This document shows, in pieces, positions 16,626 through 26,538 of a stretch of 52,618 nt of DNA (position 1 is its first letter; each line of letters opens with the position of its first letter). Source of the DNA: Sphingobacteriales bacterium UTBCD1 (GTDB lineage: Bacteria; Bacteroidota; Bacteroidia; Chitinophagales; Chitinophagaceae); NCBI GenBank assembly GCA_002066995.1, contig MWTC01000046.1, positions 1 to 52,618 of the forward strand, given 5' to 3'. Position numbers and translations under genes: made by a program. Under the pieces are notes generated by a model, which worked only from the letters and a program-made list of their open reading frames with translations, had not been told where the DNA came from and made no database searches.

Positions 16626-17346
16626 TCCTTTTCAGTTTTTTAAATTCAAAATCCAGCACCTCATATTTCTCACCGTCGGACAGGTAGTAATGCCACCATT
16701 CAGTTTCCAGGGCTTTAAAGCCATATTTTTCCATCGTCGTTTTTAGCAAAACCCTGTTTTGCAAAACGGCTTCAGTCAGGCCTGTGAATGTATGATGGGC
16801 AGAATCCGTAAAATTATCAAAGCCGGTTCCCATATTCAGTTCTTCCCCGGTTTTCATGTTAATGATGGTCAGATCAACAGCGATTCCTTTGTTATGCCCG
16901 CTTCCTTTTGCAGGATTAGCTACATAACGTTCATCATGTACCAATTCCCAGAATTTTACCGTGACAGAGTAGGGGCGATAAGCATCAAAAATTTTCAATC
17001 CTAATCCTTTAGCGTTTAATTCTTTTTGTACGAGCTGAAGATCCTGCGCAGCGGGTTTTCTTAAAAAAGTATAAGCTGTTTTTGAAGGATACATGAAGCG
17101 ATGCATGAAATTATTTGCTGTTGCGTACCGGAGATCATAATCCAGGTTGGGAATGAGGGAGCGCAACTCAACCATTTTTTTATCAGGATCAAGTTTAATT
17201 TGTTTACGATATTCGCCGGGTTTCCTGGTGACCTGTAATTCGTATGGAGACTGTTTTTGCGGCAATGAAATTAATGCCGGAACGGACAAAAAAATAAAAA
17301 AGAATATTCTTTGCAAATTGTACCGATTCATTAAATTGTTCATCAT
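16618..17346 (-). CDS. D-alanyl-D-alanine dipeptidase, VanX/DdpX-like (M15D)
   Basis: Zinc peptidase that cleaves D-Ala-D-Ala. An N-terminal hydrophobic segment (residues 12-29) suggests export to the periplasm. The M15D motif SGHNKGIAVDLT supplies zinc ligands His and Asp, and ETEWWHYYL supplies the catalytic Glu and third ligand His. IFDAYRPYSV is the conserved substrate Arg loop. A periplasmic enzyme like this more likely recycles peptidoglycan dipeptides than confers vancomycin resistance, and no vanH or vanA partner is present. It is divergent from an L,D-transpeptidase gene 65 bases away. Confidence 0.88.
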   Translation of the reverse strand: MMNNLMNRYNLQRIFFFIFLSVPALISLPQKQSPYELQVTRKPGEYRKQIKLDPDKKMVELRSLIPNLDYDLRYATANNFMHRFMYPSKTAYTFLRKPAAQDLQLVQKELNAKGLGLKIFDAYRPYSVTVKFWELVHDERYVANPAKGSGHNKGIAVDLTIINMKTGEELNMGTGFDNFTDSAHHTFTGLTEAVLQNRVLLKTTMEKYGFKALETEWWHYYLSDGEKYEVLDFEFKKLKRIN

Positions 17347-17411
17347 AAATTGCGTTTCAATACTGAAAATTTAGTATAAAAACCAGAGATACCATAATTT
17401 TTGATCTTTCT

Positions 17412-19100
17412 ATGAGTAAAATGATTTCCCTTTATCTTTTTCTGGCAGGCGTAGCATTGATTTTATTCCAGGAATCCTGTAAGAACTGGAAGAAATTTCC
17501 GGAGCAAGACATTGTAAGCTCATTTAAAGAATTGCAGCAAAAGACTTCATCGCATATTGGTGGCCATGTTAGTTTCGCAAAGAGTCATGATGGAAAAATT
17601 GATGATTCAACCTATTTGAGTTACTTTAAACAGGCAGGCCAGATCTATGAAAAAAACAGTAATAATACAATCTGGTGCAGGGATGGTAATTGGCTTCCCC
17701 TGGGTGATTCAATGTATCAATTTATCAAAAATTCAAAATGGTATGGATTGTTTCCTGAAGATTATCATTATGAACAATTATCCGGCATTCGCAGGCTCAT
17801 CTTTAATGACAGTGCTTCCAAATCTGCACGAAGGGATGCAATGCTATGGGCAAAGTCGGATATAATGCTGACGGATGCTTTTTTTCATATACTGAAAGAT
17901 GTGAAACTGGGCCGTTTGCCGCAGGACAGCATAAGCATGAGAAAAGATTCTGTATTGAAAGATGCATTTTATATCCGGCAGTTTGACACCCTGATAAAAA
18001 CCGGTATGCTGACGCAAACGATTCGGGCACTGGAGCCGAAGGTTGAAGGTTATATTCTTTTAAAAGACGGGATTAAAAATTTCCTGAAGAATTATGATGA
18101 TAAAGCCTATACTTATGTTCCTGCTCCTTCAAAAGATCCGAAGAGGTATAAAGAACTACTGCAAAAACGTTTGTTTGAAGGCGGCTACATAGCAACAGAC
18201 AGCATTGCTTTGGATTCTGCTCAGTTATCTCATGTACTAAAACAATTTCAGGAACAAAAAGGCATTGAAGCTGATGGTAAAATAGGCAATCAGACATTAA
18301 GGATACTGAACACTTCTGACAGGGAACGGTTTATTCGTATTGCAATTACGATGGATCGGTTTAAGCAACTTCCACCCGAGATGCCTGAAAAGTATGTGTG
18401 GGTGAATTTGCCTGCCTTTTCTTTACAGGTGTGGGACGATGACAGCATCAGGTTCACCTCCCGGATCGTTTGCGGAAAGCCTGCTACCCGAAGCCCGGTA
18501 CTCACCAGCGCAATAGCAGAATTAATTACCTACCCCAAATGGACCATACCTTCAAGTATTATTGAGAAAGAAGTATTACCCGGGGTGAAAAAGAATCCTA
18601 ACTATTTTAAAAGAAAGGGATATGGTGTCTTTGATTCAAAAGGTAATGAGATTAATCCTGATTCAATTAATTGGAATAAATACAGCAGGTCATTTCCTTT
18701 TCATGTGGTACAAGGCAGCGGGGATGCAAATGCACTGGGAATTATGAAATTTAATTTTAATAACAAATATGCCGTTTACCTGCATGACACCAATGAACGG
18801 TATCTTTTCAGCCGGACAGATAGGGCAATGAGTCATGGCTGTATTCGTGTGCAGGCATGGCAGCAGTTAGCCGATTTTGTTGTGGAAAATGATAATTCAG
18901 ACGGCAGGGCAGAAATGAGGCTGGATTCTATCCAGCGCTGGTTGAAAAAGAAAGAAAAACGCAGTATTGCAATTCATAATAAACTGCCCCTTTTCATCAG
19001 GTACTTCACCTGCGAAGGTAAAAACGGAAACATAGTATTTTATGATGATATTTATGGAGAGGATAAGAGAATAGCCGGGAAATATTTTGCCGGTAAGTAG
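17412..19100 (+). CDS. L,D-transpeptidase (YkuD) with peptidoglycan-binding domain
   Basis: Probably forms 3-3 peptidoglycan cross-links or attaches proteins to the wall. An N-terminal hydrophobic segment ends in QESCKN, a plausible lipobox. A scaffold domain follows, then a peptidoglycan-binding-like domain (QLSHVLKQFQEQKGIEADGKIGNQTLRIL, about residues 270-300), and the catalytic YkuD domain with HDTNERYLF and the SHGCIRV motif holding the nucleophilic Cys. At 562 aa this is the long periplasmic form (E. coli YcbB/LdtD type). Head-to-head with the D-Ala-D-Ala dipeptidase, it suggests a shared wall-remodelling role. Confidence 0.9.
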   Translation: MSKMISLYLFLAGVALILFQESCKNWKKFPEQDIVSSFKELQQKTSSHIGGHVSFAKSHDGKIDDSTYLSYFKQAGQIYEKNSNNTIWCRDGNWLPLGDSMYQFIKNSKWYGLFPEDYHYEQLSGIRRLIFNDSASKSARRDAMLWAKSDIMLTDAFFHILKDVKLGRLPQDSISMRKDSVLKDAFYIRQFDTLIKTGMLTQTIRALEPKVEGYILLKDGIKNFLKNYDDKAYTYVPAPSKDPKRYKELLQKRLFEGGYIATDSIALDSAQLSHVLKQFQEQKGIEADGKIGNQTLRILNTSDRERFIRIAITMDRFKQLPPEMPEKYVWVNLPAFSLQVWDDDSIRFTSRIVCGKPATRSPVLTSAIAELITYPKWTIPSSIIEKEVLPGVKKNPNYFKRKGYGVFDSKGNEINPDSINWNKYSRSFPFHVVQGSGDANALGIMKFNFNNKYAVYLHDTNERYLFSRTDRAMSHGCIRVQAWQQLADFVVENDNSDGRAEMRLDSIQRWLKKKEKRSIAIHNKLPLFIRYFTCEGKNGNIVFYDDIYGEDKRIAGKYFAGK

Positions 19101-19241
19101 CACAATGATTTATTATCTTGAATTTTTCACTTTCTCACTCAAGATTTTTAATTTTTAGATATTAATTTATTTTGTAGAATCATGTCGTAACGGGATGAAA
19201 ATAAGACAAATAATTTATTTCAGGATATTGAACTTACCCAT

Positions 19242-19249
19242 TATTTTTG
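19242..19249 (+). promoter_or_regulatory. Promoter -7 element for the OmpA-family gene
   Basis: Reads TATTTTTG, perfect TAnnTTTG, 25 bases before the ATG at 19275. A TTG lies 11 bases upstream. Confidence 0.6.
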
Positions 19250-19274
19250 TCCTGTCTAATAAAACTAACGCTTT

Positions 19275-20618
19275 ATGAATAAGATTCTAACTGCATTGCT
19301 TTTTTGTACTTTAACATCATCTGCTGTTTTTGGACAGGATGATGAAATTAGGCCTCCTGCAATTGGCATAAGTGGCACACTTACTGATTTTGTATCCCCG
19401 AGCAGGATTCGTTCCACTTCATTGAATACAGTATTGGCGAATCATCAAATGGCCAAATTAGGCCAAATGAAGCCCGGTATTGCAATTACTTATTTTAGAG
19501 GGCTTCAAAAGCATATTGATTTTGCCGGCACATTAGGAGGAAGTATTTTAAATTATCCTTTTCAGAATCATCCTTATTTTACCGACAAGCTATTGGTGAC
19601 TGCTGATGCTCAATTGAATTTTAAACTAACAACTGAAAAATATTGGGTTCAGCCTTATGTCACAGCAGGCGTTGGTGCACAGGAATACGACGGCTACTAT
19701 GGCGCTTTTATACCAATGGGTTTAGGCCTGAAAGTAAATCTTTGGGATGAAGCACATTTCTATGTGACATCACAATACCGTGTGCCTGTAACGAAAGAGA
19801 CTTCAAGTTATCATCTTTTTTACAGCTTGGGATTTGCTCAGCCGTTCAGCAAGAAAAAACCAAAAGTTGTTGTAGTTCCTCCTCCGCCCCCACCTCCGGC
19901 TCCGGTAGATACCGATGGAGATGGAATTCCGGACAACAAAGATAAATGCCCATCTGTACCGGGTGTTGCTAAATACGATGGATGCCCCATTCCCGATACT
20001 GACAAAGACGGCATCAATGATGAAGAAGACAAATGCCCTACTGTTCCCGGCCTGGCCCGTTACCAGGGATGCCCCATTCCCGATACTGACAAAGACGGCA
20101 TCAATGATGAAGAAGATAAATGCCCTACTGTTCCCGGCCTGGCCCGTTACCAGGGATGCCCCATTCCCGATACTGATGGCGATGGCGTAAACGACGAAGA
20201 AGATAAATGCCCTACTGTTCCGGGTGTAAAAGAAAATCAGGGATGCCCATTGATTAAAGAAGAAGTGAAGAAAAAAGTGGATTTCGCAGCTAAAAACATA
20301 TTGTTTGTTACGGGCAGTTATAAACTATCTCCAAAGTCTAATAAAGGACTCGATGAAGTGGCAAAGATTCTGACTGAAAATCCGGAGATGAAACTGGCAA
20401 TTGACGGTAATACTGATAACGTTGGCAAGCCGAAAAAAAATCAGGTATTAAGTGAAAACCGTGCAAATTCTGTAAAACAATATTTTGTTAGTAAGGGAAT
20501 TTCTGAGAGCCGCATTACAGCAACAGGCCATGGTGATACCATGCCGATAGCAGATAACAAAACAGCGGCAGGACGCCAAAAAAACCGCAGGGTAGAATTA
20601 AAGCTTAGTTACTTCTAA
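19275..20618 (+). CDS. OmpA-family outer membrane protein with thrombospondin type 3 repeats
   Basis: A signal peptide (residues 1-20, cleaved near VFGQ) is followed by an eight-strand barrel-like region (about 30-195). After a proline linker (PPPPPPPAPV) come four calcium-binding TSP3 units of the form D-DGI-D--DKCP-VPG, each about 29 residues (about 213-325). The C-terminal OmpA domain (about 335-447) has the peptidoglycan-binding motif around GNTDNVGKPKKNQVLSENRA. It tethers the outer membrane to the wall. It has its own promoter and terminator, so it is monocistronic and probably abundant. Confidence 0.92.
   Translation: MNKILTALLFCTLTSSAVFGQDDEIRPPAIGISGTLTDFVSPSRIRSTSLNTVLANHQMAKLGQMKPGIAITYFRGLQKHIDFAGTLGGSILNYPFQNHPYFTDKLLVTADAQLNFKLTTEKYWVQPYVTAGVGAQEYDGYYGAFIPMGLGLKVNLWDEAHFYVTSQYRVPVTKETSSYHLFYSLGFAQPFSKKKPKVVVVPPPPPPPAPVDTDGDGIPDNKDKCPSVPGVAKYDGCPIPDTDKDGINDEEDKCPTVPGLARYQGCPIPDTDKDGINDEEDKCPTVPGLARYQGCPIPDTDGDGVNDEEDKCPTVPGVKENQGCPLIKEEVKKKVDFAAKNILFVTGSYKLSPKSNKGLDEVAKILTENPEMKLAIDGNTDNVGKPKKNQVLSENRANSVKQYFVSKGISESRITATGHGDTMPIADNKTAAGRQKNRRVELKLSYF
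19984..20244 (+). repeat. 87-bp tandem repeats encoding TSP3 units
   Basis: Units begin at 19984, 20071 and 20158, a period of exactly 87 bases (29 codons). The first two are nearly identical at DNA level. The third begins the same way (GCCCCATTCCCGATACTGA) and then diverges. A further diverged unit precedes them. The near identity points to recent duplication. Confidence 0.9.
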
Positions 20619-20644
20619 ATAAATCTATTGCTATCATTCATAAG

Positions 20645-20674
20645 AACCTCTCTTGAAACAGGAGAGGTTTTTTT
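20645..20674 (+). terminator. Intrinsic terminator after the OmpA-family gene
   Basis: Stem AACCTCTC (20645-20652) pairs with GAGAGGTT (20662-20669), 9-base loop, followed by a run of seven T. Confidence 0.9.
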
Positions 20675-21035
20675 GTGAATCCTGTACATTAGGCAATGGC
20701 CCGGTTTTTTCCCGGAATGAAAAGACCGTCTACTCGGTATTAAGAATGATACAAGGAAGAATGGATACGAGAGAATAAATTATCCTTTTAAAGTATGCTT
20801 TTATGATTTTTTCCCAGGCTTTTAGTTGGCAGCTTTCACATATTGATCACCCGGGCAATTGAGGGCATTTTCTTATTAGGATACCAGGCTGAAAATAAAA
20901 CTCTGCAGGGATTTTTATACAGGAAATAATGAATTTGAAAAAGCATTCAGTTTACCGGGCGAAGAAGAATTTTAAAAAAATCTTTTTTACGGGAGAAACA
21001 AACAGCGCCAGTATTAATTCCTGTATAATGGTTTA
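20675..21035. other. Intergenic stretch without a supported gene
   Basis: About 360 bases between the OmpA terminator and the 3' end of the PBP1A gene. One 36-codon ORF (20929-21039, plus) follows AGGAAA but overlaps the PBP1A stop and has no recognisable features. I see no RNA gene or repeat. Confidence 0.5.
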
Positions 21036-23426
21036 TTAATTCTTCTCTTTTTTCCCAAACAATTTTTTGAAAAATCCTTTCTTTTTTTGGGGAGTTTCTA
21101 CCGGTTGTTTGTTGATGGCCGGATTTTTTTCTACTGTATCTTTTTTGACTTTGATATTGTCGTCAGTTACCGGTTTTGATTCAGGAGGTATATATTCATT
21201 ACTGATCTTGTAGTCTTGTTCCTTGCCAACGCCTTCATCGTCGCCTTCTCCTCCGGGTTGTGCAGGTGCAACAATGAGATCATAATTGGTGCCGCTGTCA
21301 CTTTTATTATCAAGATCGGCGGGCACAACAAATCTTGCATTCCTGTCAATTCCAAGTGATTTGTCTGCATATACTTTTTGAAAAAAATATTCCCAGATGG
21401 GGCGGGCAACCCGGCCACCTGCATAAGCTGAACTGGCAAGGGTGAGGAACCGGTCATCACAGCCGACCCATGTTCCGGCTAACAACTGGGGGGTATAACC
21501 CATGAACCAAAAATCTGCATTGTCATTGGTAGTTCCTGTTTTTCCACCCATTTCAGCGGCGCCTAAACGGCCTCTTAAACCGGCTGCTGTACCTACATCC
21601 ACGGTACCCTGCATCATGCGGCACATCCTGTAGGCGGTGGCTTCACTGACCACTTCTTTTCTGTTGCTGCTATAATCAAATCTTTTAATTACATTGCCAT
21701 TCCTGTCTTCTATGCGGGTAATGAAATTAGGTTTGGTTGAAAAACCCCTTCCGGCAAAAATGGAATAACCCCAAAGCATTTCATATAAAGACAGATCGCA
21801 GGCTCCAAGAGCTAAGGCCGGAACGACATCAACTTTTGTTGGAATATTTATACGGGATAAAAAGTCGGCAAACTGAGGTGCACCCACATTCTTCATTACA
21901 TAAGCGCTGGCGCAATTCAGGGAATGTGCTAAAGCGCCTGCCATTGTTACTTGTGGCGCACCAATGCATTTTTTCCCGGCAGGCACCCATCCGTTACCCG
22001 GGAAATACTGGGCTTCGTTATCCAAAACAGTTTCCGGAGTAAATCCTCTTTCTTCCATTGCCTGGCAATAGAGGAGTGGTTTAATGGTAGATCCGACCTG
22101 CCTTTTTGTTTTCAGATTTGCATGGTCGTATTTATAGGTTTTAAAACCGATTCCACCCACCCAGGCGCTCACTTCGCCGGTGATCGGATCCATACACATG
22201 AAAGAGGCCTGCATCATTTGACGGCAATATTTGATGGAGTCGAGCGGGGTCATCACTGTATCTTTTTCACGATTGGCATTCCAGGCAAATACTTTCATAG
22301 GTGTTTTTTCATTGAAACTCTTTTTAATTTCCTGGTCACTGAAGCCGTCGTCCTTCATATTTTTCCAACGGTCACTTTGTTTCATGTACCTGTCTAACTC
22401 AGCCTGGTGGTCTTTCCATACATTTTTCAGGTAAGACTGGGAGTTCATTGCTTTTTGCAATGATGGCATCCACTGAGCTACTGCTTCTTCTGCATATTCC
22501 TGCATCTTGGGGTTTATAGTTGTGAATATTCTCAGCCCGTCATCATATATATTATACGTTCCACCATCCGGCTTTCTTACATCTTTCAAGGCGTCAGCAA
22601 TATCTCCTTTAATGACCTCCCTGAAATAAGGAGCATAGCCGTTATTTTCGTCCAGTTTCCTGTAGTTGAGTTTTATAGGCAAAGATCTCAGGCGGTCTGC
22701 TTCGGCATGGGTCAGTTTATTATTCACCTCCATCTGGGTGATTACCACATTACGCCGGTCAAATGCAGCCTTATAATTTCTTCTCGGGTTATATAGAGTA
22801 TTTCCTTTCAGCATGCCGATCAGCAGTGCAGCTTCATTCACATCAAGGCGGTCACATTCCTTCTGGAAAAAAGTTCTGGAAGCATTCCTGATGCCGTAAA
22901 CGTTATCACCAAAGGGAACAGCATTAAGGTACAATGCCAGTATTTCATCTTTGGTAAAGTTTCGTTCCAGCTTAATGGCGATTATGTATTCTTTTATTTT
23001 TTCAATAATTCGCCAGGCCTTGTTTTTACTGCCCTGGTCCAAAAGTGTTTTTGCAAGTTGCTGGGTAATGGTACTTCCGCCGCCTTCATGGCCCAGTAAA
23101 AAAACAGCACGCAATGTCGATTTAAAATCTACTCCCGAATGATCGTAGAAACGTTTGTCTTCAGTTGACACTAATGCATCAATAACATTTTTTGAAATGT
23201 CTTTGAAATCCACGTTACTCCGGTTACCGTACTCACGGTAATACCTGCCCATCAGTGTTCCATCGTTTGCATATACTTCGGAAGATTGCAGGATGGAAGG
23301 ATTTTCAAGTTCTTTCAGTGAAGGCATTTTACCGAATAAACCAAAATTGGCCATTAGAACTATGGCGATACAAAACAGGAAACCGGCCAGGAAAATATAC
23401 CAGAAAATTCGGACGGAACGTCTCAT
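21036..23426 (-). CDS. Class A penicillin-binding protein 1A
   Basis: Bifunctional peptidoglycan synthase of the inner membrane. A transmembrane helix lies at residues 8-28. The GT51 glycosyltransferase domain (about 50-230) has catalytic Glu89 in STEDKRFYDH and the GGGSTITQQLAK motif. The transpeptidase domain carries STIK (Ser446), SLN (502-504) and KTGT (629-632). The C-terminal tail is acidic and ends in a lysine-rich segment (KKKGFFKKLFGKKEKN). It lies 139 bases downstream of the PorW/SprE-like gene on the same strand and could be cotranscribed with it. Confidence 0.95.
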   Translation of the reverse strand: MRRSVRIFWYIFLAGFLFCIAIVLMANFGLFGKMPSLKELENPSILQSSEVYANDGTLMGRYYREYGNRSNVDFKDISKNVIDALVSTEDKRFYDHSGVDFKSTLRAVFLLGHEGGGSTITQQLAKTLLDQGSKNKAWRIIEKIKEYIIAIKLERNFTKDEILALYLNAVPFGDNVYGIRNASRTFFQKECDRLDVNEAALLIGMLKGNTLYNPRRNYKAAFDRRNVVITQMEVNNKLTHAEADRLRSLPIKLNYRKLDENNGYAPYFREVIKGDIADALKDVRKPDGGTYNIYDDGLRIFTTINPKMQEYAEEAVAQWMPSLQKAMNSQSYLKNVWKDHQAELDRYMKQSDRWKNMKDDGFSDQEIKKSFNEKTPMKVFAWNANREKDTVMTPLDSIKYCRQMMQASFMCMDPITGEVSAWVGGIGFKTYKYDHANLKTKRQVGSTIKPLLYCQAMEERGFTPETVLDNEAQYFPGNGWVPAGKKCIGAPQVTMAGALAHSLNCASAYVMKNVGAPQFADFLSRINIPTKVDVVPALALGACDLSLYEMLWGYSIFAGRGFSTKPNFITRIEDRNGNVIKRFDYSSNRKEVVSEATAYRMCRMMQGTVDVGTAAGLRGRLGAAEMGGKTGTTNDNADFWFMGYTPQLLAGTWVGCDDRFLTLASSAYAGGRVARPIWEYFFQKVYADKSLGIDRNARFVVPADLDNKSDSGTNYDLIVAPAQPGGEGDDEGVGKEQDYKISNEYIPPESKPVTDDNIKVKKDTVEKNPAINKQPVETPQKKKGFFKKLFGKKEKN

Positions 23427-23565
23427 GCTTTATTAAAAATTAGTGTGATCAAAATTTAAAAGGGATGGCTTCTTGAAACTCTAAATTAAGAAAAACAGGC
23501 TCAGTTCCGGATCGGTGTGGATTAATTTTTTGCCAAAAATGAATTGCTTTTCTCAGGTTGAAAGG

Positions 23566-26538
23566 CTAAAATTTGCCAGGAATATTCTTGTTAAGAAATT
23601 CCCTGTATTTGTCAATGTCCTTGTTTGCTTTCAGAGCTTCAAGATTTTTATCCGTAATCACAGAAAAACTGTATTTACCGCCTTTAAGCCAGGGTATGAT
23701 CTCGGTTGAGGTTACCGGCTTTGTCTTGTCAATATAATCAATAGCTTCCTGCGAATTTTTGAACGGGCTTATCAGCAATAAACGGATAGAATCATTGATC
23801 TCAACAAGATCAGCTGTCATTGCCTTATTGTAATAAGTTTCCCTGTTATAGCGGAAAAATGCATTCCTGGCTTCGTTGACAAAAACAGGGTCCACTTTGG
23901 TCAGGATCAGCACTGCAAAGTGCTGCGCCCCGGGTGTGAAGGTAAAGGCTTCGGCAGGAGGCCGGACAAGTTTTACTGATGAAGAATCGAATGCCGGTTT
24001 CATTCCTGATTGCTGTAAAGCTATCGGATTTGCGTTTTTATTTACTGTATCGCTAACTGCAGGGGTAATTATTACATCAGGTTTAGTGACAGACACAGGA
24101 TTGCTAACTGTCTGTTCTTCTTCTTTCGGTTTTTCAATTACCAGGTTAGTTAATTCCTCTTCTATTTGTTTGCGGCGATTCAAAACGTCAATTAAAGTAG
24201 CAGCCCTGTCAGCCAGTGGCGTTCCCGGGAACTGGGCGATGATGGAATGTAATATATTTTTGGCAACACTGTCTTCCTTTTGTTTTATGTAATAAACCGA
24301 TTCGATATATAACAGTTGCGGCGTCCAGTAATTTTTGCCATAAACACTGTCTGCAATTTTCTTTTGAAGAACAGCTTCTGAAAAATTTCCTTCAATAAAG
24401 AGATCGTATATCTTTTCATAAGCATTCGTGGCTTCCGGGTTTGCTTCTTTGGATTCAGGATTCTTTCCGGTTACTGCTATTATGGTTAAATTGCTTTTCG
24501 GATATTCAGTACTCAGTAATTTTTTGATCGCTGAGGCTCTGGCAGCGTCACCTTTTTTTATGTAGCAGTAATAAAGCTGAAATAAAACTTCGTCCATTTT
24601 TGTATAAGCGGGAAAGCGGAGACGCAATTCTTCGAGTGCCTCCACCGAAGCGGTGCAATCTTCAATATCTTCTGCATAAATTTTTCCAAGGGCAAACATT
24701 GCGTTGCTGATGGAATCATTTGAAGCACTCATCTTTTGTTCGGTCAGCGGCAATTTATCATACAAAGCGTCAAATGTGATCTCGCTTTCGGGATTCCTGC
24801 CCGCATCATCATTTGTTGCTGATGCATCCTTTGCTACGCCGGTTTGTGCAAAGTTTGCCAGTGCACCTGAAATACTGCTGCTGCGCCCCCAGTTATCTAC
24901 ATTTGGACGTTTTCCCCACAGAGAGATGAAGTCTGAATAACCTTTTGATCGTAATGCAGGGTTATAAAAATACCATTCGCCTTTATTATCGGCTGAGTTT
25001 GTAAACAGGGGTGTTGTATTGTTTTGCTGATCGAAAGGTTGAAATGCCGGAGTGATGCCCTCATCCTTCAATCCCTGGTTTTTCCGGATTTGCCTGACGA
25101 GCTTTTTTATAAAACTCTTTCGTTCCTCTTCGGGCATAGCAGCAATCTTTTGCAGGCTGTCTTGCCTTTCAATGATCTCAATATTGCTTGCCAGATTGCC
25201 CAGCATTTCTTTTTGTTTGCGGATACCTGCTGCATCATGTAAGGACGTATCTGCCAGGTTCAGACTGTCATAATAGTTAAAAGCAGGCCGGTATAGTTTT
25301 TTTGTAAAGGCAGTTTGCGCCAGTTGCAGGAAAATTTTGTTACGCTGCTCCATATTGCTGTTGCTGTAACGGGCACCTTTTTGTAAAAGTGCATACGCGG
25401 CATCAACATTGTTTTGCTGCAGCCTCATTTGTGCAGCCATATAGTAAATGATATCACGGTATTCATCATACTTTTCCCTTCTTGCCATTTTGAGCAGATC
25501 GGCAATATTTTTTTCAATATAATTTTCGCTGCCGTTTTTGTTGACCCGAATCGAATTCAGCCGGGCATATACTTCCAGTACGGGATCAGTAGTATGACTA
25601 ATTGCTTTTGTAAAATATTTTTCAGACTCTTCATAGTTACCGCTTAATTCATAGAGTTGTGCCGACAGGTATTCCCATCTTGCTTTTTCCTGCTTGGTGG
25701 TAGCATTGGAAAGGGCATTGACCAGGTGAGAAGCAGCGCTGTCCCACATATTTTGCTTGTAGAACCACCAGGCCTGAACTTCATTAAGATCGTTCTGTAA
25801 TCTTTTTGGAAAATTGGGGTCACTTTTCAGGGTAACAATAAGGCTCGCTGCCTCAGGGAGTTTATCCTGGGCCAGGTAATTCCTGACCTGCCAGATAAAA
25901 GCATCATTGCGGCTAGGCGGCTCGGAGAAAACTTTTTTTAAGACATTGGTCTTTTCTTCTGTAGCAATACTAAAAGCCCTGTTTCCATCCATGCTGCTTC
26001 CAATGGTTTTGTAATACCCGTCCTTTTCTTTTGGCGCAAATGCGTAGTTGATGAACTGGAACATCAATGCAGCAGTGTCAAACTTTTTCTGGAGATAATA
26101 AGAAGCACCCCACAGCAGGTAAAGGTTATCAATCCAGTCACCACGAAGATCATGCAAAGCTATACCGGTTTCAGCTTTGTAAACAATTGAATCCAGTTGT
26201 ATTTTATCTTTAGATGTTTCATCAAGGCTATAGTTATAGAACGGCAGAAGTTTTGAATAGTCATCCCTGAAAATGCTTTTTGCCCTGTCAATAACTTCAT
26301 TCAGCTTAAGGTTGGCATTAAAAAAATAATTATAATGAGTGACGGTGTTTTGAATAAACCGGGTAGGCAGGGTGAATTTTTTCTGATCAGATTTTTCGGA
26401 ACGGAGTACTCTTTCATCATATTGTTTGGGTTTTTTCAGGTCAAAGGACAGGCCGAGTTGCCCGTAAGAACGGATATAAAATGACTGACAGCAAAGAAGA
26501 AATATTAATACCGGAACTGTATGTCGGAGGAGTCGCAT
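23566..26538 (-). CDS. PorW/SprE-like tetratricopeptide protein of the type IX secretion system
   Basis: A 990-aa protein with an N-terminal hydrophobic signal ending in LLCC, a possible lipobox. Many TPR-like helical pairs cover about residues 120-800. The N-terminal block with LPTRFIQNTVTHYNYFFNAN and the DDYSKLLPFYNYSLDE segment resembles SprE (gliding) and PorW (T9SS). The C-terminal 130 residues (QHFAVLILTK...) form a separate conserved domain. In the family it is a periplasmic lipoprotein connecting the T9SS motor and translocon. The assignment is from memory of family sequence and should be read as probable. The next gene is PBP1A. Confidence 0.75.
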   Translation of the reverse strand: MRLLRHTVPVLIFLLCCQSFYIRSYGQLGLSFDLKKPKQYDERVLRSEKSDQKKFTLPTRFIQNTVTHYNYFFNANLKLNEVIDRAKSIFRDDYSKLLPFYNYSLDETSKDKIQLDSIVYKAETGIALHDLRGDWIDNLYLLWGASYYLQKKFDTAALMFQFINYAFAPKEKDGYYKTIGSSMDGNRAFSIATEEKTNVLKKVFSEPPSRNDAFIWQVRNYLAQDKLPEAASLIVTLKSDPNFPKRLQNDLNEVQAWWFYKQNMWDSAASHLVNALSNATTKQEKARWEYLSAQLYELSGNYEESEKYFTKAISHTTDPVLEVYARLNSIRVNKNGSENYIEKNIADLLKMARREKYDEYRDIIYYMAAQMRLQQNNVDAAYALLQKGARYSNSNMEQRNKIFLQLAQTAFTKKLYRPAFNYYDSLNLADTSLHDAAGIRKQKEMLGNLASNIEIIERQDSLQKIAAMPEEERKSFIKKLVRQIRKNQGLKDEGITPAFQPFDQQNNTTPLFTNSADNKGEWYFYNPALRSKGYSDFISLWGKRPNVDNWGRSSSISGALANFAQTGVAKDASATNDDAGRNPESEITFDALYDKLPLTEQKMSASNDSISNAMFALGKIYAEDIEDCTASVEALEELRLRFPAYTKMDEVLFQLYYCYIKKGDAARASAIKKLLSTEYPKSNLTIIAVTGKNPESKEANPEATNAYEKIYDLFIEGNFSEAVLQKKIADSVYGKNYWTPQLLYIESVYYIKQKEDSVAKNILHSIIAQFPGTPLADRAATLIDVLNRRKQIEEELTNLVIEKPKEEEQTVSNPVSVTKPDVIITPAVSDTVNKNANPIALQQSGMKPAFDSSSVKLVRPPAEAFTFTPGAQHFAVLILTKVDPVFVNEARNAFFRYNRETYYNKAMTADLVEINDSIRLLLISPFKNSQEAIDYIDKTKPVTSTEIIPWLKGGKYSFSVITDKNLEALKANKDIDKYREFLNKNIPGKF

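Noticed and set aside
16618-17346. VanX-like gene as part of a vancomycin resistance cluster
   Set aside because: No vanH, vanA or vanRS partners, and the protein appears to be exported, unlike cytoplasmic VanX.
19915-20190. Plus-strand 91-aa repetitive ORF in the OmpA gene
   Set aside because: Out-of-frame translation of the 87-bp TSP3 repeats, whose real frame is certain.
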